Origin: Streptomyces sp. HUAS YS2
GTDB lineage: Bacteria; Actinomycetota; Actinomycetes; Streptomycetales; Streptomycetaceae
DNA: 64,000 bases
Assembly: GCF_033343995.1 (NCBI RefSeq)
Contig: NZ_CP137573.1
Coordinates: 7,811,344 to 7,875,343, forward strand
Direction of reading: 5' to 3'
The notes beneath the pieces were generated by a model. It was not told the DNA's origin, did no database searches, and saw only the letters and a list, made by a program, of their open reading frames with translations. Positions 41,689 through 50,426 of the stretch are shown piece by piece. Every line of letters starts with the position of its first letter. Within the stretch, counting starts at the first letter, position 1. The position numbers and the translations under genes are program-made.

Positions 41689-43929
41689 GTGGTCCTGGTG
41701 GCCCCGCACGATGATGACAACTGGGCGGCTTGGGCCGCGGCGGGTCTGGCACGGCTGTCCAGGGTGTGGGGGTGCAGCGGCATCGTGGTCATCCCGTCTG
41801 CCGCCGTCACGCACCCGGCTGTGGAGCGTTGCTTGACGCGTTTCAATCCTGATCACGTGCTCGCCTACGTGCCGTCGTGGGCTACGGCCGACGGGGTGCG
41901 GCCGGGCACCATCAATGGGCTGATAGCTGGTCGAGCAACCGAGGCTGCTGGCGAGCAGTTCGAGGAGATGCTGCGTAAGGAACCGTGGAACGCGCCCATC
42001 GTTCAGGAGGCCGAGGCAGCAGCCGACGAACTGCGTGAGCTGTGTGGTACGAACAGGCGCGACGAGCATGTGCAGAGCAGCCACCTGTTCGACGCCGACG
42101 TGCACGACCTCACGCCACTGTCTGCGGTCACGAAGGCAACGGTCGTCGGTGTCCCTCGGCGTCTGGTGACCACGGTGGAAGCCCTCGCCTATGCGATGCA
42201 CGTGGGTATCGGTGAATCCGAAGCGGAAGGCCAGATCACGGCCGGCCAGTGGCAGGAGGTCGCCGCCCGCGGCAATGAGTCGCCTCTGCTCTCGCAGCTG
42301 CATCCAGGTGCACTTGGGGATTCTTGCCCCGCCCGCTCGCATGAGGCGGCGCTGTGCGTCTCGGTCTCAAGAGCGTTCCAGCGACGGGAGCCCGTTGTGG
42401 TTCTGGGGGACCGCCCGGAGGACTTTGCCCTTGCTGAAGTACTGCGCCAGATCCGTGGCGTGGCGACGTGGATTCCGTGGGCTGAGCCTGGCCTGTACGA
42501 CATGTGGTTGTTCTCGCCGCGTAAGCACGTGCTGGTGACGAGTGCGTCGCTGACCGTTGAGGAGACTCGGCAGCAGACCGAGGAGAGGTGGCACAAGCGC
42601 TCCTTCAGGTCGATTCCACCGGAGGAGGAAGAACGTCCCTTCAAAGCAGTGCACCCTGACGCCATCGACATCGACCACCCGTTGATGGTGGTCCTGAAGG
42701 ACAGCTGGGACCAACCGCGTTCACTACCCGTCACCAGGGAACCTGATGGCACCCTTCAGGCCTCTCTCTCGCTGGCCGCAGAAGTCCCGAACGGTCTGGA
42801 TCCCGACAGGCACCGCTGGCAGGTCACCCTTACCGCCCCCAGCCACCCCGTGCCGCCGCTTCCTGTACTGGGTTCGCACGCCGTGATTGCCACAGGGCAG
42901 AACCCGTGGGAGACCTTTGCTCGAGCCGCGGACGGAGGAGTCACCTACTGGTCGCACCGTTTCGACTTTGTCCCCAGCGGGGCTTCCCTGGCAGGTTCCC
43001 TCGCCTCCCCACGGCTGGCTTGGCCAGGTATCAAGAGCACGCTGAACGTCACCGCATCTGCCCAAGGTGCAGACGTCCGCCCGAGTCCAGCAGGGAAGCG
43101 GGCAGCCATCACCGAACGCCTCCTTGGTTCCAGAACAGCGCTGGAAGAACTTGCCGCCAGCCCTGGGTGGGCCCTGCTGCGCATGTTCATGTCTCCAGCC
43201 GTCCCCGGGGGCTGCCCGGTGGGCAGCTGGTGGAAGCTCAAGTCGGCAACGGTGCTGTCCTGGGAGGCCATCGCCGGCCTCGATGACCATGGATGGGAGC
43301 CGACGGCGCGGCGAGAGCAGGTGGATCAGTGGACGTCCCAAGGCGTACTGCGCCGCGGGCTGATCCTGGGCTGCGGCCACTGCCCGATCCTCGAGTTCTA
43401 TCCTCTGTCGGAGATCAGCCAGAGCTACCTGTGCCGGCGTTGCGGGGGGACCAACCAGCTGACATCTGACCGGTGGAGACCTGCGGCACCAGAGCCTCAA
43501 TGGTTCTACGACCTGCATCCGGCAGTCCTGGAACTCGTGGAGAACGACGGGGACGTCCCCCTTCTGGCCACACGGTTCCTCCGCAGCGAGCACTGGGCGC
43601 GTCAGGCACTGGTCTGCGAGGAGTTCGAGCTCCTTGTGGACGGCAACCCTTGTGTCGAGATGGACTTCGCGCTCGCCACCGCCCAGGAACTGTGGCTGGG
43701 GGAGGCCAAGAAGAACGACTCGCTCGCAAACACCCACAGAAAGAGGAAGGATGAGGCCGCCAAGCTTCTTCAGGGGTGTGCCCTGGCCGGTGCGGCCGGC
43801 CTGGTCCTGGCCACGGTGCAGGAGCAGTGGGCGCAGACGACTGTGGATGCTGTAAGGGATGAGGTTCTAGGGCGTGTCCGCAATGTCGATCGGTCGTTAC
43901 TCCGTTCGTGGTGCGACGTCATGAACTGA
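41689..43929 (+). CDS. Large Zn-ribbon PD-(D/E)xK protein, 3' end cut by an IS
   Basis: This 746-residue product starts at GTG 41689 and ends inside the IS at 43929; the last 20 residues (RVRNVDRSLLRSWCDVMN onward) are IS-derived. The first 500 residues have no recognised family. A Zn-ribbon (CGHCP...CRRCG) lies near 565-590, and a nuclease core VEMDFALATAQELWLGEAKK (E-x-D ... GEAK) near 660-680. Removing the IS and one TA rejoins CTA to GGACGC at 44762 and gives 29 more codons (GRREADKPVPKVSLLTGLGT onward) to a TGA at 44851. It is convergent with tniB, only 60 bases away in the rebuilt sequence, and is probably cargo of the Tn7-like element or part of a defence pair with the 40435 gene. Confidence 0.6.
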   Translation: MVLVAPHDDDNWAAWAAAGLARLSRVWGCSGIVVIPSAAVTHPAVERCLTRFNPDHVLAYVPSWATADGVRPGTINGLIAGRATEAAGEQFEEMLRKEPWNAPIVQEAEAAADELRELCGTNRRDEHVQSSHLFDADVHDLTPLSAVTKATVVGVPRRLVTTVEALAYAMHVGIGESEAEGQITAGQWQEVAARGNESPLLSQLHPGALGDSCPARSHEAALCVSVSRAFQRREPVVVLGDRPEDFALAEVLRQIRGVATWIPWAEPGLYDMWLFSPRKHVLVTSASLTVEETRQQTEERWHKRSFRSIPPEEEERPFKAVHPDAIDIDHPLMVVLKDSWDQPRSLPVTREPDGTLQASLSLAAEVPNGLDPDRHRWQVTLTAPSHPVPPLPVLGSHAVIATGQNPWETFARAADGGVTYWSHRFDFVPSGASLAGSLASPRLAWPGIKSTLNVTASAQGADVRPSPAGKRAAITERLLGSRTALEELAASPGWALLRMFMSPAVPGGCPVGSWWKLKSATVLSWEAIAGLDDHGWEPTARREQVDQWTSQGVLRRGLILGCGHCPILEFYPLSEISQSYLCRRCGGTNQLTSDRWRPAAPEPQWFYDLHPAVLELVENDGDVPLLATRFLRSEHWARQALVCEEFELLVDGNPCVEMDFALATAQELWLGEAKKNDSLANTHRKRKDEAAKLLQGCALAGAAGLVLATVQEQWAQTTVDAVRDEVLGRVRNVDRSLLRSWCDVMN
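43868..43869. repeat. TA target duplication, left of IS copy 1
   Basis: TA here and TA at 44760-44761 flank the IS. Joining them restores an open reading frame across the site, which confirms the duplication. Confidence 0.85.
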
Positions 43930-44759
43930 CTGATCAGGCCTGGGAAGTGATCGGGCCGTTGCTGGCTCCGCCCCGGATGGGTCGTCCGGTGCGGGACCGG
44001 CGGCAGGTCCTCAACGGAATCCTGTGGAAGCTGTCCACGGGTGCGGCCTGGCGGGACCTGCCCGAGCGGTACGGGCCGTGGAAGACCGTCTACGAACGGT
44101 TCCGCCGCTGGTCAGCGGACGGAACCTGGGACCGGCTCCTGGCCCACGTCCAGCAGCACTCGGACGCGATCGGCGAGGTCGACTGGTCGATCGTTTGCGT
44201 CGACTCGACCATCGTGCGGGCCCATCAGCACGCCGCCGGGGCCCGAAAAGGGGGCCCTGGACCGGCGAAGCACTCGGCCGGTCCCGCGGCGGACTGAGCA
44301 CAAAGATCCACCTTGCCTGCGACGGACAGGGCCGGCCGCTCGCCTTCACGATCACCGGCGGGAACGTCAACGACTGAACGCAGTTCGAACCGGTCATGGC
44401 CCGCATCCACATCAAGCGATACGGGCCCGGCCGGCCCCGCACCCGACCGCTACGGGTGGTCGGCGACAAGGGCTACTCATCCCGCAAGATCCGCTCCTAC
44501 CTGCGCAGACGCGGTATCGCCTGCACCATCCCCGAACGCGTCGACCAGATCAACGGATGCCTCCGGCGAGGCGAGAGCCTGTGCCGTCTCGACCGCGAGG
44601 TCTACCGGCGCCGCAACGTCGTCGAACGCTGTTTCAACCGGCTCAAGCAGAACAAGGCCCTCGCCACCCGCTACGACAAACGAGCCCGCCACTACAAAGC
44701 CCTGGTCACCCTCGCCTGCCTGCGACTATGGCTCCCTAGCTGACATTGCGGACAGGCCC
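43870..44759 (+). mobile_element. IS5-family element (IS427-like), copy 1, 890 bp
   Basis: Terminal inverted repeats of 18 bp with one mismatch, GGGCGTGTCCGCAATGTC at 43870 and the complement of GGGCCTGTCCGCAATGTC at 44759, enclose a two-frame transposase. The TSD is TA. The copy at 59166-60055 is the same length and nearly identical but inverted. This copy carries a nonsense change at 44377 and is probably inactive. Confidence 0.93.
43908..44743 (+). pseudogene. IS5-type transposase, two-frame, nonsense-inactivated
   Basis: Frame A (GTG 43908) runs through ELTDQAWEVIGPLLAPPRMG, NGILWKLSTGAAWRDLPERY and SIVCVDSTIVRAHQHAAG (first Asp of the DDE triad) to a stop at 44297. A -1 shift near AAAAGGGGG (44246-44254) leads to frame B: LSTKIHLACDGQGRPLAF, GNVND, then after a stop PLRVVGDKGYSS and RRNVVERCFNRLKQNKA, with the Asp and Glu of the triad. 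The stop at 44375-44377 is TGA where the other copy has TGC (Cys). A single C-to-A change therefore breaks frame B. Confidence 0.9.
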
Positions 44760-44761
44760 TA

Positions 44762-44851
44762 GGACGCCGCGAGGCGGACAAGCCCGTGCCCAAGGTCAGC
44801 CTCCTGACAGGTCTTGGGACGTCACCGAAACTGACCCCTCTCATCCCGTGA
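44762..44851 (+). pseudogene. Detached 3' end of the large nuclease gene
   Basis: The 90 bases encode 29 codons and TGA in the phase that continues the gene upstream of the IS, after removal of the IS and one TA. It ends SLLTGLGTSPKLTPLIP. The 60 bases after it separate it from the convergent tniB stop. Confidence 0.75.
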
Positions 44852-44910
44852 CGACCTGCTCGCAACCTTCCTTTCATAACCGGTAGCTTCACAGTGCGCT
44901 GTACCTCACC

Positions 44911-46041
44911 TCAGTGCCCGCGGCCGATGTGGATGGCGTCGAGTTCGGTGCGGGTGATGTTCTCGGTGCCGGTCAGGATGGCGAGGGTGGCTGCTTGGCA
45001 GATCAGTTGGGACAGGGCGAGGAAGTATCCGCCGGTGCGGTTGTGGAGGTACTCGTGGTGCTCGGTCAGGGCATGCTTGTTCAGGTTGTGCAGGCTGAGG
45101 TGTTTCTCGTACCCGGCCAGGACTTGCAGCCATGATTCTTTGTCCTGTGCGTTGAACGGGATCGGATCGAGCCAGGTGATGGGCAGCAAAGAATGTGCCT
45201 GGTCCTTCTGCTGCGCGTCTTGCTGGCCGGGGCTGTGGGTGGCACGGAGTGTGAGGCGCCTCTGTATGGCGACTTCGTGCCGGTCGGCGATCGCGCGGGC
45301 TTCGTGGACGATGTCGCTGGCGCCGGTGCCGCAGAAGATGGTGGTGATACCGAGCCGGTTGCGCAGGTAGTCGAAGTAGTGCAGGACCGGGGCGAGCTGG
45401 TGGGGCTGGACGCGTTGGATGTCGTCGACGAGCAGCAGCCGGGTGAGAGCGTTCTCCAGGACGTAGTTGACCGGCACCGACAGGTCGGGATAGCTGCGCC
45501 AGCGCAGGAGGGCGTTCTCGTTGAGGGGCTCGGGGTTGAGGCCGAGGAAGCAGGCGATCTCCCACACCCAGTTGACCTTGCTGTCGGTGTCGGCCGGCGC
45601 GAGGATGTGGACGACCGGGATGTGCGCGCCCAGCTCGCCTCCGGTGCGGTCCTCGATGTCGCGCTGGACCGTGCGGCCGATAGCCCTCAGCAGCAGGGAC
45701 TTGCCTGTGCCGCTCATTGCGTCGATGACTCGGTCCAGGATCCCCTCCCGCCGGTCACTGTTGACCATCACGGCTCTGAACGACGCCAGCAGGACCTCGT
45801 CGTAGCCTTGGTGGGAGACCAGCTTCAGGTGGGCGTGGTAGGCCAGGCGGGGGTCGCTGAGGCGCTCATCCTCCGTCGGTAGCGGGGGGTGGTCGGCCAG
45901 GTCGGGCTGGGCGATGTCTTCGCGCGTGAAGCTGTTCCACCCCTGGCGGCGGTAGATCCATTCCGGGCGCATCGGCGCCAGCTGCGCCCGCTGCAGCGCC
46001 CGTTCTTCCTGCTGTTTCTGGAGCGCCGTGGTCGCCTTCAC
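44911..46041 (-). CDS. tniB: TniB/TnsC-like AAA+ transposition ATPase
   Basis: A 376-residue protein. Walker A is DAMSGTGKS (residues about 107-115), Walker B LLLVDDIQRV (202-211), with the sensor-like TIFCGTGASD near 245 and a basic segment near 260. TniB proteins polymerise on target DNA and recruit the transposase, as TnsC does in Tn7. The start overlaps the tniA stop (ATGA). It follows tniQ, tnsA and tniA on the minus strand. The N-terminal RPEWIYRRQGWNSFT fits the transposase-contact region. Confidence 0.9.
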   Translation of the reverse strand: MKATTALQKQQEERALQRAQLAPMRPEWIYRRQGWNSFTREDIAQPDLADHPPLPTEDERLSDPRLAYHAHLKLVSHQGYDEVLLASFRAVMVNSDRREGILDRVIDAMSGTGKSLLLRAIGRTVQRDIEDRTGGELGAHIPVVHILAPADTDSKVNWVWEIACFLGLNPEPLNENALLRWRSYPDLSVPVNYVLENALTRLLLVDDIQRVQPHQLAPVLHYFDYLRNRLGITTIFCGTGASDIVHEARAIADRHEVAIQRRLTLRATHSPGQQDAQQKDQAHSLLPITWLDPIPFNAQDKESWLQVLAGYEKHLSLHNLNKHALTEHHEYLHNRTGGYFLALSQLICQAATLAILTGTENITRTELDAIHIGRGH

Positions 46042-48347
46042 ATCTCTCCTTCGACGGTTTCGGTGCTTCCTGGCAGGCCCAGGTCGAAAGCGGGGTGGTC
46101 CGGGGCCTCATCGAGGTCGTCGTCAGGCGCGGTGTCCGCGAAGAGGGCAGCCAGGCCGTCCCTGTCAGACGGCGTGGAGACGGCGCCAGTCGGCGCGGCG
46201 GTCGGCCGTGCCGGGATCGGCAGGGATTCGTAGGGAGTGATGGAGTCCAGGTCGATCTCACCGATGCCGGCGTACGGGTTGGCCGCAGGCTCGTCGACGT
46301 CCAGCTCCGGGCCCTGGAACGGGATCCACGGCCCGGTTCGGGTGTGGCGTGGGGGAGCGGTGCGGGTGCGACGGCGGCGTTCCTTCACGGCGAGGGCGAT
46401 CGCTGCCTGGTGCTCCTTACGGCCGCCATCAGCCAGGACTACAGCGGTGGCCTCCTCCCAGTGATCCACGGTCCAGTGGACGTCGGTGAGCAGCCGCCGG
46501 TGGACGAAATCCGCCTTGATCCACCGTCCCGGGCCGCGGTGGTCGTACAGCCAGGCGACATCGGGACGGTAGGGGTTGAAGCGTGCTTCCCACCGGCCGC
46601 CTTTGCCCGGTCCGGCCAGCCCGGAATGCAGCCCGGCCATGAGCCTCAGCTCACCCACCTCGTTCTGGTACGTGCGGTTCTCGATGTCGAAACCCTTGTC
46701 GGTTACCGTCACCCAGGCCGGCAGCAGCAGCTGCCGGTTGTCCGTCGGTGACAGCGGCCTGGGCCGGTACCCGGCGCCGGGAACAATCGCCGCGTACATC
46801 TCGTTCGGAGACAGCGTCATGCCTGGCAGCTCCGGGTGCTGCAGCCCTTCGTGGGGCAGCTGCTGATATTCCAGGGCCACCCACTCGTGCGCCATATGCT
46901 GCACCTTGTTAATGGTCCACAGCGGCTGGCGCTCGACGCCCCGCCCGCGCACCGCGTGACTGCGCCCGGTCCAGCCGGCGACGTGCTGGCTGAAGGAATC
47001 GGCGAACGAGGAGAAGACCCGCTCGACGATCGGCTTGTCGTCGGGCTCCTCTTTGCGCGCATAGAGGAGGGTGATGCCGAGGAAGTTGCAGACGTCCTCG
47101 AAGTGCTGGCTCAGATACTGACTGCCCTGGTCGACGATGATCGTTCTCGGATGGATCACCGGGCGGGCCGCGGAGGCCTCGGTGAAGCGGGGGTCCGCCT
47201 CACGCAGCTTGATGAACGGCAGCGCCGAGGCACTGGCCGCGGTCAGAGGGTCCCAGCCGGGCAGTGTCGGCATGGGTGCGTATGCCTGGGCGAGCAGGAG
47301 GACCAGGTCGAACGTTCGTGTCGCCCGGCCACCGACCCGCTGCCCGGGTTTTCCCTCGCCCGTGACGACGGGCACGATCATCAGCGCGACGATGCTGCGG
47401 GTCGCGACATCGATCAGAATCGTCATCTCCGCCGACACGACCTCCCCGCCGTCACCCAGAACCTTGATCCGCAGCGGAGTGGTGCCGATCTGCATGATCT
47501 GCCCGGGCCGCACCGCGTATGACGGGGTGTAGGGCTTCTTGGGCTTGCTCGCCTGGGAGGCCCGCTGCCGGGTCGTGCCGAGCAGGATGGCAGACAGGCC
47601 GAGCTCGTTCATCCGTTTGTAGAACGTCGAGCGTGGCAGCCGCAGCCGCTTCGCCTCCTGCGGATCCTCGAGCTCTTTCGCGTACCGGGTCTCGACGCGT
47701 TCCTCGACCAGATCGAATGCCCGCTCGATCCTCCCGCCCGACTGGCGCGCCAGGATCGCGGTCACCTCCTGCATGATCTCCAGCAGACGCGGGTCGGTCC
47801 TTCCTCCCGGCGAGGGAGCTCGCCCCTTGCGCCCATCGATGATGAGGACCAGCGGGTTCTCATCCGCCTGCTTCCATCGGCGCCGCTTGTCGTCCAGCGT
47901 GCGCCAGCTGATGCTGATGTCCAGCTCGTCGAGCTCGGCAGCCTTGCGTTTCAGCCGCTGCTCCATCGTGGTGCTCGCCGGGTCGTAATCCGCCCGTGGA
48001 ACGCGCCGGCCGGGCCGGATTCCGGTCTCGACCTCCTTCATGTGCCGGTGCCACATCAGCGCCCGCTTGCGGTCCTCCTTGCCGACGACCAGCAGCAGTC
48101 TTCCCAGAGGCGGCAGCCTGGTCCGTTCGACGGCATTTCCCGCCTCGTCCAGGACGGCAAAGTCCGCCGACCCTGCCATCTCCCCGTACGAGGCCTCCAC
48201 CAGCGCAGCAGGCTCCGGCAGAGGCTGGAGTGTGACATAAGGGCCGGTGAAAGCAACGACACGGAACTCCCGCCCCTGCCAGCGCACCCGGTCTTCGAGG
48301 CTGACCCGGTCACTCTCGAACCAGCCCCACAACTTCCGCTGAGTCAT
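46038..48347 (-). CDS. tniA: TniA/TnsB-like Mu-type transposase with an altered catalytic site
   Basis: This 769-residue protein starts at ATG 48347. The N-terminal HTH-like region (RLPRSTFYKRMNELGLSAIL near 230-250) leads to the integrase core: MQIGTTPLRIKV, TILIDVATRSIVALM, VDQGSQYLSQHF and KPIVERVF. The second Asp (406) and the Glu (442) are present with the typical 35-residue spacing, but at residue 288 the usual Asp (QIDTTPLD in relatives) is Gly (codon GGC). The C-terminal Mu_C domain follows, and a final tail is rich in Pro/Asp. It overlaps tnsA by four bases (ATGA). Without the first Asp it may be catalytically dead, unless this clade uses another residue. Confidence 0.85.
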   Translation of the reverse strand: MTQRKLWGWFESDRVSLEDRVRWQGREFRVVAFTGPYVTLQPLPEPAALVEASYGEMAGSADFAVLDEAGNAVERTRLPPLGRLLLVVGKEDRKRALMWHRHMKEVETGIRPGRRVPRADYDPASTTMEQRLKRKAAELDELDISISWRTLDDKRRRWKQADENPLVLIIDGRKGRAPSPGGRTDPRLLEIMQEVTAILARQSGGRIERAFDLVEERVETRYAKELEDPQEAKRLRLPRSTFYKRMNELGLSAILLGTTRQRASQASKPKKPYTPSYAVRPGQIMQIGTTPLRIKVLGDGGEVVSAEMTILIDVATRSIVALMIVPVVTGEGKPGQRVGGRATRTFDLVLLLAQAYAPMPTLPGWDPLTAASASALPFIKLREADPRFTEASAARPVIHPRTIIVDQGSQYLSQHFEDVCNFLGITLLYARKEEPDDKPIVERVFSSFADSFSQHVAGWTGRSHAVRGRGVERQPLWTINKVQHMAHEWVALEYQQLPHEGLQHPELPGMTLSPNEMYAAIVPGAGYRPRPLSPTDNRQLLLPAWVTVTDKGFDIENRTYQNEVGELRLMAGLHSGLAGPGKGGRWEARFNPYRPDVAWLYDHRGPGRWIKADFVHRRLLTDVHWTVDHWEEATAVVLADGGRKEHQAAIALAVKERRRRTRTAPPRHTRTGPWIPFQGPELDVDEPAANPYAGIGEIDLDSITPYESLPIPARPTAAPTGAVSTPSDRDGLAALFADTAPDDDLDEAPDHPAFDLGLPGSTETVEGEM

Positions 48348-49057
48348 GCCGCCCCCTGCGCCGTCCACACCAGCGGGCCCCGAGGCAGCGGCTGGTCCCA
48401 GTCGAACAGCAGCCGCCGCTGCCACATCAGCCCATACACAAGATCAATAGCGATCAGGTCCGGGACTCCGCACGCACCCACCCCCTCGAACAGAGGCCGC
48501 CTGCGCCGAAAAGCATGGAGAACGGCCTGTTCCTGTTCCGGGTCCACCCCGTCTGCGAAGCGGTAGTCCGCGAGCCACATCAGGTTCTCTAACTGGGTAC
48601 CCTGCGGGACGGAACGCATCTGAACCTGCCAGCCCGCGGCCTGTGCGACCTCATCGAGCGCCGCCAGACGCTCCTGCCACTGCGGCCCGATCCCGCGCGG
48701 CGGCCGCACGACCACGACACACCGAGAACCGTCCCGCATCCTTGCGACGAAATCGGGCCGCCACCGGTACCGGGCCCGCCCCGACTCCCAGTGCAGCTCC
48801 ACCGGCTCCCCACTGAAGCGGACAACCTCCGGGTCGAAGTCCAGCTCCACCGTCACCCGCAGCCGGCGCAGCGACCCGCACACCACCTTCGACCGAAACG
48901 ACGACGGCCATGCCGTGATCTTTCCCTGTCGGCCGTGATACGCCACCGGATCCGTCGGCGGCTGTCTCTCCTCCAGCGCCACACCGGCCAGGGCTGCCGC
49001 CGACGACGCTGTCAGCTCACCCCACTCATCAAGATGCCAGCCACTCACGCTCCGCAT
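48344..49057 (-). CDS. tnsA: TnsA-like endonuclease
   Basis: A 237-residue protein with the TnsA N-terminal fold: VTVELDFDPEVVRFSGEPV, RARYRWRPDFVARMRDGSRC and VVVVRPPRG. The Asp in RPDF is conserved. The usual Asp/Glu and Lys/Gln of the third motif (VDVRP/VEVKP-type) read VVVVRP here, so nuclease competence is uncertain. The rest is helical, ending in a region that contacts TniA in homologues. TnsA makes the second-strand cut at transposon ends. It is translated just before tniA. Confidence 0.75.
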   Translation of the reverse strand: MRSVSGWHLDEWGELTASSAAALAGVALEERQPPTDPVAYHGRQGKITAWPSSFRSKVVCGSLRRLRVTVELDFDPEVVRFSGEPVELHWESGRARYRWRPDFVARMRDGSRCVVVVRPPRGIGPQWQERLAALDEVAQAAGWQVQMRSVPQGTQLENLMWLADYRFADGVDPEQEQAVLHAFRRRRPLFEGVGACGVPDLIAIDLVYGLMWQRRLLFDWDQPLPRGPLVWTAQGAA

Positions 49058-49216
49058 GCCCTCTTCACCCCGCCCCGCTCCGCATGGCCATCACTCGTGC
49101 TGTATCCGAGCCCTGTCTCATGCGACCGCGCACGCTCCCACGGACCGCGACGGCCCGGCCCAGGACCGGTACGGCAAGGAGTGGGGAGCGCCTGCAGCCG
49201 GCTTGCCAAGGCCGGG

Positions 49217-50240
49217 TCAGGACAGGCACGAGCGCGCCTCCAAAGGCCCTGTCGGCAAGGCAAGCCGGCTGTGCCCCCGGGCAAGCGGCAACCGTCCCCG
49301 CCCGGGCCTGGCGGCCGGTTCCGCTTCCGCGTTCGCCGGTACCCGATGGCAGTGCAGCCAGTCCAGTAACGGGCCACTGCCCACCTGGACATCCAGCTCC
49401 CACGACTCCATCAGCGCCTCGACCCTGCCGAGCCACCGGCTACGGGCATCGGCGTCGCGGACGTCCGACTGCTCGAACTCGACCATCAGCTGCGCGAGTC
49501 GCGCCGCCTCCGGGTAGATCACCAGCGGCATTACCCGGGTACTGCGGTCCTCCAGCCCGCACGCCCACGCCCGGTGGACCCAGCGCAGCACCGTGGGCAT
49601 CGTCCGCCACCAGTCCGCCACCACCTGAAAAGCATCAGCGAACAGCCCCCCCCGACCGGCCGAACTGCTTGTGAAGCCGGGCACGATCCAGATGCGCGTC
49701 GACGACCTCAGGGAGCTCCTTCAAGGACAGCCCGTCCAGCGGCTCCGTCCTTGAGTCATCACACCACCGCCCGTGCCGGGCGCACACACGCCAGCTGTCC
49801 GACATCAGCCACCAGCTCGGTTCCCTGACCCCGCGGGCCTCCGCACATCTTGTGCAGTAGCGCACCAGATGCCCTTCGGACGGCTGCCACGGCCACTTCC
49901 ACACCGCGTCCCCGTCACCCGGCAGCCGGTGACGCGTCGCAAGCCCAGGCAGAGCCCGCTGCAACACGGCCGCCGGGGTACCGGCCAGCACGGCCAGATA
50001 CTCAAGTCCCGGCCCGTTCACATACATCTCCGTGCACTGCGGGTACTTCTCCACGCGCGCCGGATCAGTCGACGACGACCCCATGCCTTGGCCCACACGC
50101 TGCAGGAAATCCGCAAGGCCCAGCCCGTTGGCTTGAGCCAGCCGGTTCACGAACGAACCCGTCGACTCCCCAGGCAGAGGCCGGACCAGAAGCGGAAGAG
50201 ACTGACGCGGACCGTAGAGCCCTGGCACCTGCAGCACCAC
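49217..50240 (-). pseudogene. tniQ: TniQ family target-selection protein, frameshifted in a G8 run
   Basis: The first frame (50240 to 49635) has LPLLVRPLPGESTGSFVNRL, the TniQ opening, then a Zn-binding RYCTRCAEARG and SDSWRVCARHGRWC (CxxC...CxxH) near residues 125-160. It then ends at a stop soon after a run of eight G (minus strand; plus-strand C8 at 49646-49653). The other frame continues the protein as GLFADAFQVVADWWRTM, WACGLEDRSTRVMP onward to 49217. G7 instead of G8 would fuse them, giving about 340 residues. It may be a mutation, a sequencing error or phase-variable. TniQ is the adaptor linking TniB to the target. Confidence 0.8.
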
Positions 50241-50426
50241 GCCGTTCCCCTTCTCCGCCGCCCACCCCGCACGCCTGCTTGCGCTCTATCGTCGCCAGCC
50301 GCCATACGGGCCGGTCAAGGCGCCTTCACCTCTTCAGGTGAACAAGGCGGCAACACCGCGACACCCTCCACGGCGCGGGTCTGAACCTTGATCCGCAACG
50401 AGACGACCCGCTGCCGGGAGGGCACC
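50241..50426. other. Divergent promoter region between tniQ and the HA helicase
   Basis: Starts on both strands are separated by 186 bases. The helicase has the site GGGAGG at 50416-50421. A CCTCTTCAGGTGAACAAGG block and a short inverted segment near 50325-50345 are visible but no clear -10/-35 pair. Confidence 0.4.

Noticed and set aside
44911..50240. CRISPR-associated transposon (CAST)
   Set aside because: No Cas12k, Cascade genes, spacer array or repeats are present in the window; TnsA, TniA, TniB and TniQ alone do not make a CAST.
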